In this document: positions 1 to 6,573 of the stretch, one piece after another | Layout: each line of letters opens with the position of its first letter | How positions within the stretch are numbered: position 1 is the first letter of the stretch | DNA from: Chitinophaga pinensis | GTDB lineage: Bacteria > Planctomycetota > Phycisphaerae > Phycisphaerales > SM1A02 | Assembly: GCA_943329105.2 (NCBI GenBank) | Contig: CALQCP020000137.1 | Coordinates: 1-6,573, forward strand | Direction: 5' to 3' | DNA length: 6,573 nt | Position numbers and translations under genes: made by a program | The notes under the pieces: model-generated | Seen by the model: only the letters and a program-made list of their open reading frames with translations | Told to the model about the DNA's origin: nothing | Database searches by the model: none

Positions 1-275
1 AAGCATCACGCCTGCGCCGACGTGCCATGGAAACAATGCACACGTGGTTTATGCAGTTTGATGCCGTCGTTGCGCCACCATTCGCTGGCGACTTGCTGCT
101 GCTCACCAATTCATGTGGCCAACCATGCGTTGTGGCACGCTGTGGCTTTGAGAATCCCCAAACTCCGCGCACTGTCACCGTGATGGCACGCAACTTTGAT
201 GAGGGTACCGCCCTCAGAGTGGCAAGCGCCATTGAAAGTCGACTTGGTAAGTGGGACCGATTCCCAGCACTTTGA
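1..275 (+). CDS. Amidase signature family protein, C-terminal fragment (5' end outside window)
   Basis: The reading frame is open from the left edge (first full codon at base 3) to TGA at 273-275, giving about 90 residues. The ATG at 27 is internal, because the codons before it continue the same protein (ASRLRRRA then METMHTWF). The pattern matches the end of amidase-signature enzymes: a helix, then 'DAVVAPPFAGD', then 'LLLLTNSCGQPCVVARCGF' (the family's TN.tG.Pa.vvp.GF block), then 'TVTVMARNFDEGTALRVASA' (the fDE..lL.vA.a helix), and a Pro-containing tail. The family hydrolyses or transfers amide groups with a Lys-cisSer-Ser triad, and that triad lies upstream of the window. The substrate therefore cannot be named, and a GatA-like or a stand-alone amidase are both possible; the TN.tG.P block resembles stand-alone amidases more. 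It converges on the adaptor gene with a 17-base gap, and no clear terminator is visible in that gap. Confidence 0.8.
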   Translation, partial: ASRLRRRAMETMHTWFMQFDAVVAPPFAGDLLLLTNSCGQPCVVARCGFENPQTPRTVTVMARNFDEGTALRVASAIESRLGKWDRFPAL

Positions 276-292
276 TCTGCTACTGGCGCCGC

Positions 293-1414
293 TTACTGCA
301 GGGTGGCCGAGACGCGCTGTCCGTCATCCAACTCACCTTGATTGCTGACCACGATTTCCTCATCGGTGCGTAGTTCGCGACGAATGTCCTTCCCGTCAGC
401 AGACTCCATCCATACCACGCGGGCAAGCGTTCCGTCATCAATATCAACCGCAATGCGCGCGCGGCGCGCAACACCTGCTTCAACCCGGTACAGATAGGGA
501 ACGCCACCTTGACGCACGATGGCGGCGCTTGGAATCAACGGGGTTTCCGCAAATCGCTTCACTACCAATTGCATGCGACCGTAGCTGCCGGGAATCAAGT
601 GCGCTGCACTCCCTTCGGCAAGGCCCTTGGGAAGTTGCGGAACTTCACGCCCCTTCAGATCGGCGTGCTGGGTCTGCTCAGACTGCGCAACAAACGCCCG
701 GAACTCTGCCGGCGTTCCGTTGTAGATATCAATCTCAACGCGCAGTGTCCGATCTGACGGACTCAATGCAGGCGAAATCCGAGTGATGGTGCACCGAATT
801 GGTACGCCGGATACAGAATCCATACGCAGTTCCACTTCGGTGTCTTTACCGACAAGTTGCGCCACCGTATCCGGCACACGCATGGCGACCGTGACAATGT
901 CAGTACGAACAATGGTGACGATCGGCATGGCCCCCGGAACGATCATTGCACTGGGAACGAACGTGCCGACATCCACCGCGCGCGCTGCGATGACGCCACT
1001 GAATGGCGCGCGCAACTCGCCAAGTGCCACGTCTGCCGGAGTGCCTTGCACTGGATCAATGACAACCACTTTCTCGCCCTTGGTCACGGTATGACCCATG
1101 TCCTTCTCAAGAAACGTAACTGTTCCAGCTACTTTGGCAAAGAGATCGGCGCGGTAGTACGGCGCAATGTTTGCAGGCTGTTCCACGCCGACAGCAAGAT
1201 CTGGGCCAGTCTTCGGGCGAACCGACTTCACCCGAATGGGCACGGTGTCCGCGGCTGACACCGCAACGCGGGAATCGGTGGCCGCCTTCACGCCCACCTG
1301 CTGCGCACCCGCGCGCTCCGCGGAACTCAACACTACGGCAACAGAGAGTGCCACAGTACCAATCAACCGAGCCGGTGCGTGCGCCAACCACTGCTGTTCA
1401 AGATGGTTCTTCAT
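293..1414 (-). CDS. RND efflux periplasmic adaptor subunit (HlyD/AcrA-type membrane fusion protein), apparently hairpinless
   Basis: This 373-residue protein should sit in the periplasm and link the RND pump encoded just upstream to an outer-membrane channel. A signal peptide is visible: hydrophobic stretch about 18-31 and a likely signal peptidase I site after A35-G36-A37. There is no lipobox Cys, so it is probably soluble or only peripherally attached. The biotinyl-lipoyl-like domain is seen as two halves: about 86-120 ('AKVAGTVTFLEKDMGHTVTK') and about 133-152 ('ELRAPFSGVIAARAVDVGTF'). They are joined by only a dozen residues, so the long coiled-coil hairpin of AcrA-like proteins appears absent. 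A beta-barrel follows (about 168-285, with 'SPALSPSDRTLRVEIDI' and 'LIPGSYGRMQLVV'), carrying an extra loop at about 231-272. The membrane-proximal domain is about 289-373 ('TPLIPSAAIVRQGGVPYLYR', 'EIVVSNQGELDDGQRV'). The start overlaps the transporter stop as ATGA, suggesting translational coupling. The exported substrate is unknown. Confidence 0.92.
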   Translation of the reverse strand: MKNHLEQQWLAHAPARLIGTVALSVAVVLSSAERAGAQQVGVKAATDSRVAVSAADTVPIRVKSVRPKTGPDLAVGVEQPANIAPYYRADLFAKVAGTVTFLEKDMGHTVTKGEKVVVIDPVQGTPADVALGELRAPFSGVIAARAVDVGTFVPSAMIVPGAMPIVTIVRTDIVTVAMRVPDTVAQLVGKDTEVELRMDSVSGVPIRCTITRISPALSPSDRTLRVEIDIYNGTPAEFRAFVAQSEQTQHADLKGREVPQLPKGLAEGSAAHLIPGSYGRMQLVVKRFAETPLIPSAAIVRQGGVPYLYRVEAGVARRARIAVDIDDGTLARVVWMESADGKDIRRELRTDEEIVVSNQGELDDGQRVSATLQ

Positions 1415-4400
1415 GGAGTAACTCCTTCGCCTGCAAGCGGCGCTTTCATTTCTTCTTCAATATCAATCATTGGCTGAACGCGGCGCACCAACAGCGTGTA
1501 CATCACCGGCACCAAGAACAAGGTGAGGAACGTGGAACTCAGCATGCCGCCAACCACCGCACGCGCTAGGGGAATGTTCGCTTCATGACCACGCCCGATG
1601 CCGATCGCCATGGGCGTCAGCGCTAGAACGGTTGCCAAGAAGGTCATCACGATGGGGCGAAAGCGTGTCGCTGCCGCTTCACTGATGGCCTGGTGGGCAG
1701 CAACACCTTCAAGCTGACGTTGATTGGCAAAGTCAACAAGCAACACGCCGTTGTTCACCGCCACGCCTACCAGGAAGATGGTTCCCATGAGCGACTGCAC
1801 ATTGAGCGTGGTGCCGGTCAGATACAACATCCACGCCACACCAATGAAACCAAGCGGCACGGTCAACATGATGACACCCGGCCCGATCCATGATCGAAAC
1901 AGTGTTACTTGCAACAGATAGACCAAGACGGCTGCAAGCGCCAGACCCAATGCCAGCTGCGTAAACGAGTCATTCATGCGCTGGAATTCGCCTTTGTAGG
2001 AAATGCGCATCCCTTCCGGAAGTTCCAGCTTGGAAACGCGCGCTTCAATGTCACTTGCCACGGAAGCAAGATCGCGGCCTTCGATATTCACCAAGACGTT
2101 GGCAACGCGCCGTAACCCAGCATGATTGATCTCCACTGCACCGGATGTACGCCGCGGCGTCACCACGCTGCCCAGATTAATAGGCGTTGGTTGCAGCGCG
2201 CCCTTCACCGGCAGCGAAAGCACATCGTCCATGGTTCGGTCGACGTCCTCAGGAAATTGCACGCCCACAAAGTACTGGTTGCCAGACTGTGAGTCGATCC
2301 AGAAATTGCGATTCACCGACACACTTGAGTTGAGCGCCACTACTACTTGCAGCACTACGTCTTCAGCGGATAGACCCAACTCTGCCGACTTCACCCGATC
2401 AACATCAAGCACCAAGTACGGCGCATCGTCGCGCTGTTGAATCCGCACATCGGCCGTTCCCTGCACGGGTGCAACCAAGTCACGCACCTTGCGCGCGGTA
2501 GCGAATGCATCGGCGTTGCTGCCGCCCTCAATCTCAATATCAATCGGTGAAGACGCGCCATAATTGAGCGCGGTGGAAATCATGCCGCCCGTATCAAGGT
2601 CAATGCGCAAGTCAGCAAATGCTGGCGTTGCTAGGAATGCTCGGCGAATGTCCGCTGCCCACTCCTGCGAACTCTTGCTGCGATTCTTCCCTAACTGCAG
2701 ACGAATCACCGCATCTTGCTGACCAGAATTGGTGGTGTATGCCGCGGACCAGTCTGGATTCAGGCCGATCTCTGAAACAATCATCTCTCGCTCAGCAGCA
2801 GGAACGGTCTCCTTCAGGAATCGCTCCACATCCTTGACGCGCTCCTCAGTGGCATCCAAACGCAGATTGGACGGCGCACGCAGGCGCAACACAATCTGCC
2901 CGGCGTCCACTTGTGGAAAGAACTCGCGGCCAATGAACGGCACCACTGCCAGCGACCCAATGAAGAGCAGGCACACCGCCATCACAACTTTGGCGCGGTT
3001 CCCAAGGCACCATCGCAGAGCTGCCAAATATCCGGCAGCTAACCCATCAATGCGACGCTGAAACCGCGCCGACAATTTTGCTACTGCACCCGGCGGCCGC
3101 GTGGCGCGCTCATGTGCATTCACCTCATCACGCGCGCGTCGATGGTCATCAGGCAGAAACTTCGCGCACATCATTGGCACAAAGGTGCGGGAGAGAATGA
3201 ACGAAGTGAGCATGGCAAAGCCCACCGCCAGTGTCAGTGGGCGGAACAGAAATCCGCCGATACCTGGCAACAACGCAAGTGGCGCAAGCACAATAAAGGT
3301 GGTGCATGCAGCCACCATCACCGGCACCATGACCTGCGAGCAACCATCAATGGCTGCGCGAATCCGCGATTTACCCATGTGATAATTGCGGTGGTTGTTC
3401 TCCAACTCCACAATCGCCTCATCAACCAGCGGGCCGATCGCCAAGGCCAATCCACCAAGCGTCATCGCATTGATGGTGTTCCCCGTGGCATACAGCCCAA
3501 TGATGGCGCCCATGACGGCAAGCGGAATGGACATGGTGGCAATCAGCGTCATGCGCCAATCACCCAAAAACAACAGAATCATGATGGAAACCAGCACGGC
3601 GCCCACAATTCCCTCAAACACCAATGAGCCCAAAGCCGAACGCACCGCGACGGTTTGATCCATCACCAAATCCAGCTTGGTGCCCTTGGGAAGCCGCTCT
3701 TCCATGCCTGGAATATTGGCGCGTACGCCATCCACCACACTCAAACTGCTTGAACCACGCTGGCGGTACACCGGCACGAACACTTCATTACGGTCATCAA
3801 TGCGTACGCGCGATGTCTGAATGGCCGACGCGTCCTCAGCGCGCCCGATGTCACGCAACAGCACGGTGGCCTGCGCGCCAAGAGTAATGGGAAGATCGTT
3901 CAAATCTTCCACACGCTCCACCATGGCATTGCTGTCCAGCAGAACCTGCTCAGATCCGAAGTACGCCGTACCGGGAGTCACCATCAAATTTCCGCGCCGC
4001 AACGCTGCAACAACATCCATCGGCGCGTAATTGCGCGCTTCCATCTTGGCGGGATCAAGGTAGATCATCACGCTGCGGTCACGCCCACCAACTACCACCG
4101 GTGCAATGCAGCCCGGAACAGCGCCGAGCATGTTGCGCACATTGATGCGCGCAATGTCCTTCTGACGCGCATCGTCCATGGAGAGGTTGGTCACCGTCAG
4201 AATGCCAACTGGCATGGTTCCCGTTGCATCAAACGGCAGCGCCACTGGCGGCAGCGTGTTGGGCGGAAGATTTGGCAGCGCACCCAACGCCAACGAGTTG
4301 GTCAGCGTCAACGCCTCATTTGGATCAATGTCGTCGCGGAAATACACCTTGACAACACTGACTCCAGGAACCGAGCGCGACTCAACAAGGCGTGCGCCCG

Positions 4401-4623
4401 GCGCCTGATTCACCCATCGCTCAATACGATTGGTGATGGTCTTCTCAATCGACGAAGCCGGCATGCCCGGGTAGTACGTGAGTACCTGTACCGCCGGCGA
4501 CTTGAACACGGGCAGAATGTCCACCGGAATCCGCGTCAACGAGAGAATTCCCAGGATCGCTAGCACCAACGCGAACGCCGCCACCACGTACGGGTTTCGA
4601 ACGGAAAGGCGAATTAGCCACAT
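1411..4623 (-). CDS. RND-family efflux transporter permease subunit (AcrB/MdtB superfamily, HAE-1-like)
   Basis: At 1070 residues this is a full-length RND pump: a trimeric, proton-driven inner-membrane exporter. Two repeated halves are visible. Transmembrane segments fall at about 11-30, 332-352, 357-378, 385-407, 431-453, 462-484, 545-563, 887-906, 914-936, 943-965, 985-1008 and 1020-1045. Large periplasmic porter/docking loops occupy about 32-330 and 565-885. Family hallmarks are 'RIPVDILPVF' after TM1, 'YPGMPASSIEKTITNRIE', 'GDWRMTLIATMSIPLAVMG' and 'GREFFPQVDAGQI'. The TM4 relay reads GPLVDEAIVELEN (D401, E402), where AcrB has Asp-Asp. TM10 reads GVAVNNGVLLVDFAN (N957, N958), where AcrB has Lys-Asn. 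The methionine clusters of heavy-metal CusA-type pumps are not evident, so a drug, lipid or other hydrophobic substrate is more likely, but it cannot be assigned. GAGG lies 10 bases before the ATG, a modest ribosome site. It is the first gene of the operon, and its TGA overlaps the adaptor ATG. No frameshift or truncation is seen. Confidence 0.96.
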   Translation of the reverse strand: MWLIRLSVRNPYVVAAFALVLAILGILSLTRIPVDILPVFKSPAVQVLTYYPGMPASSIEKTITNRIERWVNQAPGARLVESRSVPGVSVVKVYFRDDIDPNEALTLTNSLALGALPNLPPNTLPPVALPFDATGTMPVGILTVTNLSMDDARQKDIARINVRNMLGAVPGCIAPVVVGGRDRSVMIYLDPAKMEARNYAPMDVVAALRRGNLMVTPGTAYFGSEQVLLDSNAMVERVEDLNDLPITLGAQATVLLRDIGRAEDASAIQTSRVRIDDRNEVFVPVYRQRGSSSLSVVDGVRANIPGMEERLPKGTKLDLVMDQTVAVRSALGSLVFEGIVGAVLVSIMILLFLGDWRMTLIATMSIPLAVMGAIIGLYATGNTINAMTLGGLALAIGPLVDEAIVELENNHRNYHMGKSRIRAAIDGCSQVMVPVMVAACTTFIVLAPLALLPGIGGFLFRPLTLAVGFAMLTSFILSRTFVPMMCAKFLPDDHRRARDEVNAHERATRPPGAVAKLSARFQRRIDGLAAGYLAALRWCLGNRAKVVMAVCLLFIGSLAVVPFIGREFFPQVDAGQIVLRLRAPSNLRLDATEERVKDVERFLKETVPAAEREMIVSEIGLNPDWSAAYTTNSGQQDAVIRLQLGKNRSKSSQEWAADIRRAFLATPAFADLRIDLDTGGMISTALNYGASSPIDIEIEGGSNADAFATARKVRDLVAPVQGTADVRIQQRDDAPYLVLDVDRVKSAELGLSAEDVVLQVVVALNSSVSVNRNFWIDSQSGNQYFVGVQFPEDVDRTMDDVLSLPVKGALQPTPINLGSVVTPRRTSGAVEINHAGLRRVANVLVNIEGRDLASVASDIEARVSKLELPEGMRISYKGEFQRMNDSFTQLALGLALAAVLVYLLQVTLFRSWIGPGVIMLTVPLGFIGVAWMLYLTGTTLNVQSLMGTIFLVGVAVNNGVLLVDFANQRQLEGVAAHQAISEAAATRFRPIVMTFLATVLALTPMAIGIGRGHEANIPLARAVVGGMLSSTFLTLFLVPVMYTLLVRRVQPMIDIEEEMKAPLAGEGVTP
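1422..1427 (-). promoter_or_regulatory. Ribosome binding site of the adaptor gene
   Basis: On the minus strand AAGGAG lies 7 bases before the ATG at 1414-1412, an almost ideal Shine-Dalgarno position. It lies inside the last codons of the RND transporter gene, so the adaptor can re-initiate or recruit its own ribosomes. It supports the choice of the overlapping ATGA start. Confidence 0.8.
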
Positions 4624-4750
4624 CGTGCGTCGACCTCAGCTCGGGCTCGGCACACGGCCGGGTTGAAATAGTGCTCCACGCGCTGCAGTCTAGCGGTTAG
4701 CCAAGAACAATTAGTTGGTATTTCGGTCGCCGCCTCCTAGGCTACGCACT
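4624..4750. promoter_or_regulatory. Divergent intergenic region between the RND operon and the amylase gene
   Basis: These 127 bases separate two genes transcribed away from each other, so promoters for both should lie here or just inside the genes. An AT-rich patch at about 4702-4724, in otherwise GC-rich DNA, is the most promoter-like part. It contains a short inverted pair, CCAA (4701-4704) and TTGG (4715-4718), ten bases apart, too weak to call an operator. TTGAAA at 4663-4668 looks like a -35 box, but no good -10 follows at 17-18 bases. I cannot place a sigma-70 promoter with confidence on either strand. The side next to the RND gene holds its weak GAGG ribosome site (complement of 4634-4637). 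Confidence 0.45.
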
Positions 4751-6573
4751 GTGACTTTCCGCGCACCCGCCACCACTGCTGTGATCGCTGCCTTGCTTCT
4801 GGCGGCATCGGCCCATGCAGACACGCCGCCCATTGTGCGCGCGCCGCAGGATGAAGTCATTTATCAAATCATGCCGATCGCCTGGCGCGATTCCAACCTC
4901 GACACCGTGGGCTCGGTTGCCACGCGCTTTGGCGATTTCGGCGGTCTCGCGGCTACGGAGAGTCTCGACTATCTGCAGTACCTCGGCGTGACGATGGTCT
5001 ATCTGCAGCCGATTTTCCCGTCGCCGGCGTACCACGGGTACCAACACGGACCCGCTGACCAACTGAACTCGCGCTTCGGCACTGAGGCACAGTTCTTGGC
5101 GTTTGTGGACGCAGCCCATGCGCGCGGCATCAAGGTGATCCTGGACTTTGTTGCCTACGGCATCAGCCAGAATTCGCCCTACTACGCATCGGCGTATGGA
5201 AATCCTTCAAGCATCTATGACCCGTGGCTGGCGTTCACCAATGCCGCCAACACGTCATATGTCGGCTCGCTTTACACCACCTGGAACGGCGGGCAAGTTG
5301 GCTTCATTCACTGGAACCTCGCCAACGCCGCCACGGTGACCACCGTTACCAACTGGGCCAAGAAGTGGCTTGACCCAAACGGCGACGGCAACACCGCTGA
5401 CGGCGTTGACGGATTCCGACTCGACCACGCATGGGCAAGCGGCGGTGAAGGCTGGGGCGCCAACATCACCTTCTGGGAGACATGGTGCACGGCATTGCGC
5501 ACACTGCGGCCCGATGTCTTCATCTTCTGCGAGCCATCGGATTGGGGCAATTACGGCACCGACCTGCTCACCGCCAACGCCTTTGATGCGGTGATCACCA
5601 AGCCGTGGCAATTTGCCGCGCGTTCGGCGGTCACCAACCGAAACGCATCGGGGCTGTACAGCTCCATGGCAACCACCGTTGCTGCGGTGCCTGCAGGAAA
5701 GTTCATCGTTGCGCAGACCAATGACCACGATGCCAACCGACTTGCGTCTGATTTCGGCAGCAACAATGCTCGCCAACTGCTTGCTGCTGCAATCCTGTTC
5801 ACGCAGCCATTCACACCGAACATCTACTACGGCGACGAAATCGGCATGAAGGGCACCAAGGCGGGCGGAACCACCGACGCGAACGATATTCCCATGCGCG
5901 AGCCATTCAAGTGGCAAGCCGTCGCCGGCGCTCCGATGTCCAACTACCCCGCTGCCGTTGCTGGCACGCCGCCTCCTACCTACGCCACCAATAACGACGG
6001 CCGCAGCGTGCAAGAGCAGAAAGGTGTTGCCGGTTCGATCTTAGAAACATATCGATCGCTCATCGCCGTGCGTAAAAACTCAGTGGCGCTGCGGCGCGGT
6101 TCGTATCTCCCGATCACCTGCCCGAACACTGGTATCTACGCCTTCGTGCGCAGCGATGCGGCGGAGACCGTGCTGGTAGTCATCAACCTCAACTCCAGTT
6201 CCGCAAGCAGCACCATTGATCTCAGCGCGTTCACCGTGCCCGCAACCGGCACCGTTCCAACGAGCCTGGAAAACGGCACAACGCTTCCGGTGATCACCGC
6301 GTCCAACAAGGCGGCGTATCCCGTCTCGCTGGCTGCCCGTTCATGGTTCATCGCGCGCGCCGCGCTTTCCATTCCGCAGGTGGTGACGCATCCGGACATC
6401 GATGGCCGATCGCTGCCAACTGATGCGGGCGCCGCCGCACTGCGTGCAGCGCAAGCGTGCCTCTCATCGTTTGCAGACAACGTTGGCGAACTCAATCAGC
6501 TCTTCGCACGCGCTGACGGCGATGCGCTGCGAGTTTCCATCACCAGCAACCTGCCGCAAGATGGCACCTCGCT
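4751..6573 (+). CDS. Secreted GH13 alpha-amylase-like glycoside hydrolase (3' end outside window)
   Basis: The frame is open from GTG 4751 to the right edge: 607 full codons, no stop. The GTG start is chosen because it begins a clean signal peptide (MTFRAPATTAV, hydrophobic 10-20, likely cut after A21-H22-A23). An in-frame TTG at 4715 is possible but leaves an over-long N-terminus; upstream of GTG only AGG, 9 bases away, resembles a ribosome site. The catalytic (beta/alpha)8 barrel runs about 34-440, starting 'DEVIYQIMPIAWRD'. GH13 catalytic residues are visible: nucleophile D225 with R223 ('GVDGFRLDHAW'), acid/base E261 ('FIFCEPSDW'), and stabiliser D327 with H326 ('TNDHDANR'). Region V-like 'FIHWNLANAAT' is at 185-195. 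Region I reads 'ILDFVAYG' with D132 but no Asn-His. A beta-rich C-domain covers about 445-536, followed by a linker and the start of another module. Likely role: extracytoplasmic hydrolysis (or transglycosylation) of alpha-glucans; exact specificity is not determined. Confidence 0.9.
   Translation, partial: MTFRAPATTAVIAALLLAASAHADTPPIVRAPQDEVIYQIMPIAWRDSNLDTVGSVATRFGDFGGLAATESLDYLQYLGVTMVYLQPIFPSPAYHGYQHGPADQLNSRFGTEAQFLAFVDAAHARGIKVILDFVAYGISQNSPYYASAYGNPSSIYDPWLAFTNAANTSYVGSLYTTWNGGQVGFIHWNLANAATVTTVTNWAKKWLDPNGDGNTADGVDGFRLDHAWASGGEGWGANITFWETWCTALRTLRPDVFIFCEPSDWGNYGTDLLTANAFDAVITKPWQFAARSAVTNRNASGLYSSMATTVAAVPAGKFIVAQTNDHDANRLASDFGSNNARQLLAAAILFTQPFTPNIYYGDEIGMKGTKAGGTTDANDIPMREPFKWQAVAGAPMSNYPAAVAGTPPPTYATNNDGRSVQEQKGVAGSILETYRSLIAVRKNSVALRRGSYLPITCPNTGIYAFVRSDAAETVLVVINLNSSSASSTIDLSAFTVPATGTVPTSLENGTTLPVITASNKAAYPVSLAARSWFIARAALSIPQVVTHPDIDGRSLPTDAGAAALRAAQACLSSFADNVGELNQLFARADGDALRVSITSNLPQDGTS

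Noticed and set aside
236..245. Perfect 10-base palindrome AAGTCGACTT
   Set aside because: A single short palindrome inside coding sequence; expected by chance and without a partner copy in a regulatory position.
249..272. Imperfect hairpin (AAGT GGGA ... TCCC agc ACTT) near the amidase stop, considered as a terminator for the convergent genes
   Set aside because: The stem is interrupted by a three-base bulge, it lies within the amidase codons, and no T-tract follows on either strand.
27..275. Stand-alone 82-residue small protein starting at ATG 27
   Set aside because: The frame is open back to the window edge, the upstream codons fit the helix that precedes this region in amidases, and the sequence matches an amidase C-terminus rather than a complete small protein.
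3112..3627. 171-residue open frame on the plus strand inside the RND gene
   Set aside because: His/Gln/Asn-rich translation with no domain. It is fully opposite conserved transmembrane segments TM2-TM6 of the pump, so the minus strand is the coding one.
4742..5119. 125-residue open frame on the minus strand at the amylase 5' end
   Set aside because: It covers the amylase signal peptide and first barrel strands on the other strand; the translation is Arg/His-rich without family resemblance, and it would occupy the divergent promoter side.
5255..6013. 252-residue open frame on the minus strand opposite the amylase gene
   Set aside because: It is a GC-driven antisense shadow: low-complexity Gly/Arg/Val-rich translation, no recognisable domain, and the opposite strand encodes a clear GH13 catalytic domain across the whole interval.

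Overview
This window (6573 bases, GC-rich by eye) carries four protein genes on a bacterial chromosome or contig and essentially no empty DNA. The organism is a diderm (Gram-negative type) bacterium: it encodes an RND inner-membrane pump with a periplasmic adaptor, and two proteins with clear signal peptides. Shine-Dalgarno sequences are mixed, strong before the adaptor gene and weak elsewhere. The tail of the amylase resembles C-terminal modules I associate with Planctomycetota (Phycisphaerae-like) secreted proteins, so that phylum is a tentative guess. Nothing in the window proves the taxonomy.

Layout: (1) 1-275, plus strand: the last ~90 residues of an amidase-signature-family enzyme whose catalytic part lies upstream of the window. 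(2) 293-1414 and 1411-4623, minus strand: a two-gene operon transcribed from ~4.6 kb leftwards. The RND transporter is translated first, and its stop codon overlaps the adaptor start (ATGA). The adaptor ends 17 bases from the amidase stop, so those two genes are convergent. (3) 4624-4750: a 127-base divergent intergenic region that must hold the 5' signals of both the RND operon and the amylase gene. (4) 4751 to the right edge, plus strand: a secreted GH13 alpha-amylase-like enzyme beginning at GTG and still open at the window end.

The RND pump and adaptor should form two parts of a proton-driven tripartite efflux system. No outer-membrane factor (TolC type) is encoded here, so it must come from elsewhere. 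The amylase is probably an independent alpha-glucan hydrolase that only shares the divergent control region. The most notable points are the adaptor, which appears to lack the alpha-helical hairpin that normally contacts the outer-membrane channel, the Asp-Glu / Asn-Asn version of the RND proton-relay motifs, and a GH13 enzyme whose first conserved region lacks the usual Asn-His. No mobile element, CRISPR array, tRNA or rRNA was recognised, and I see no convincing evidence of a wholly new system.
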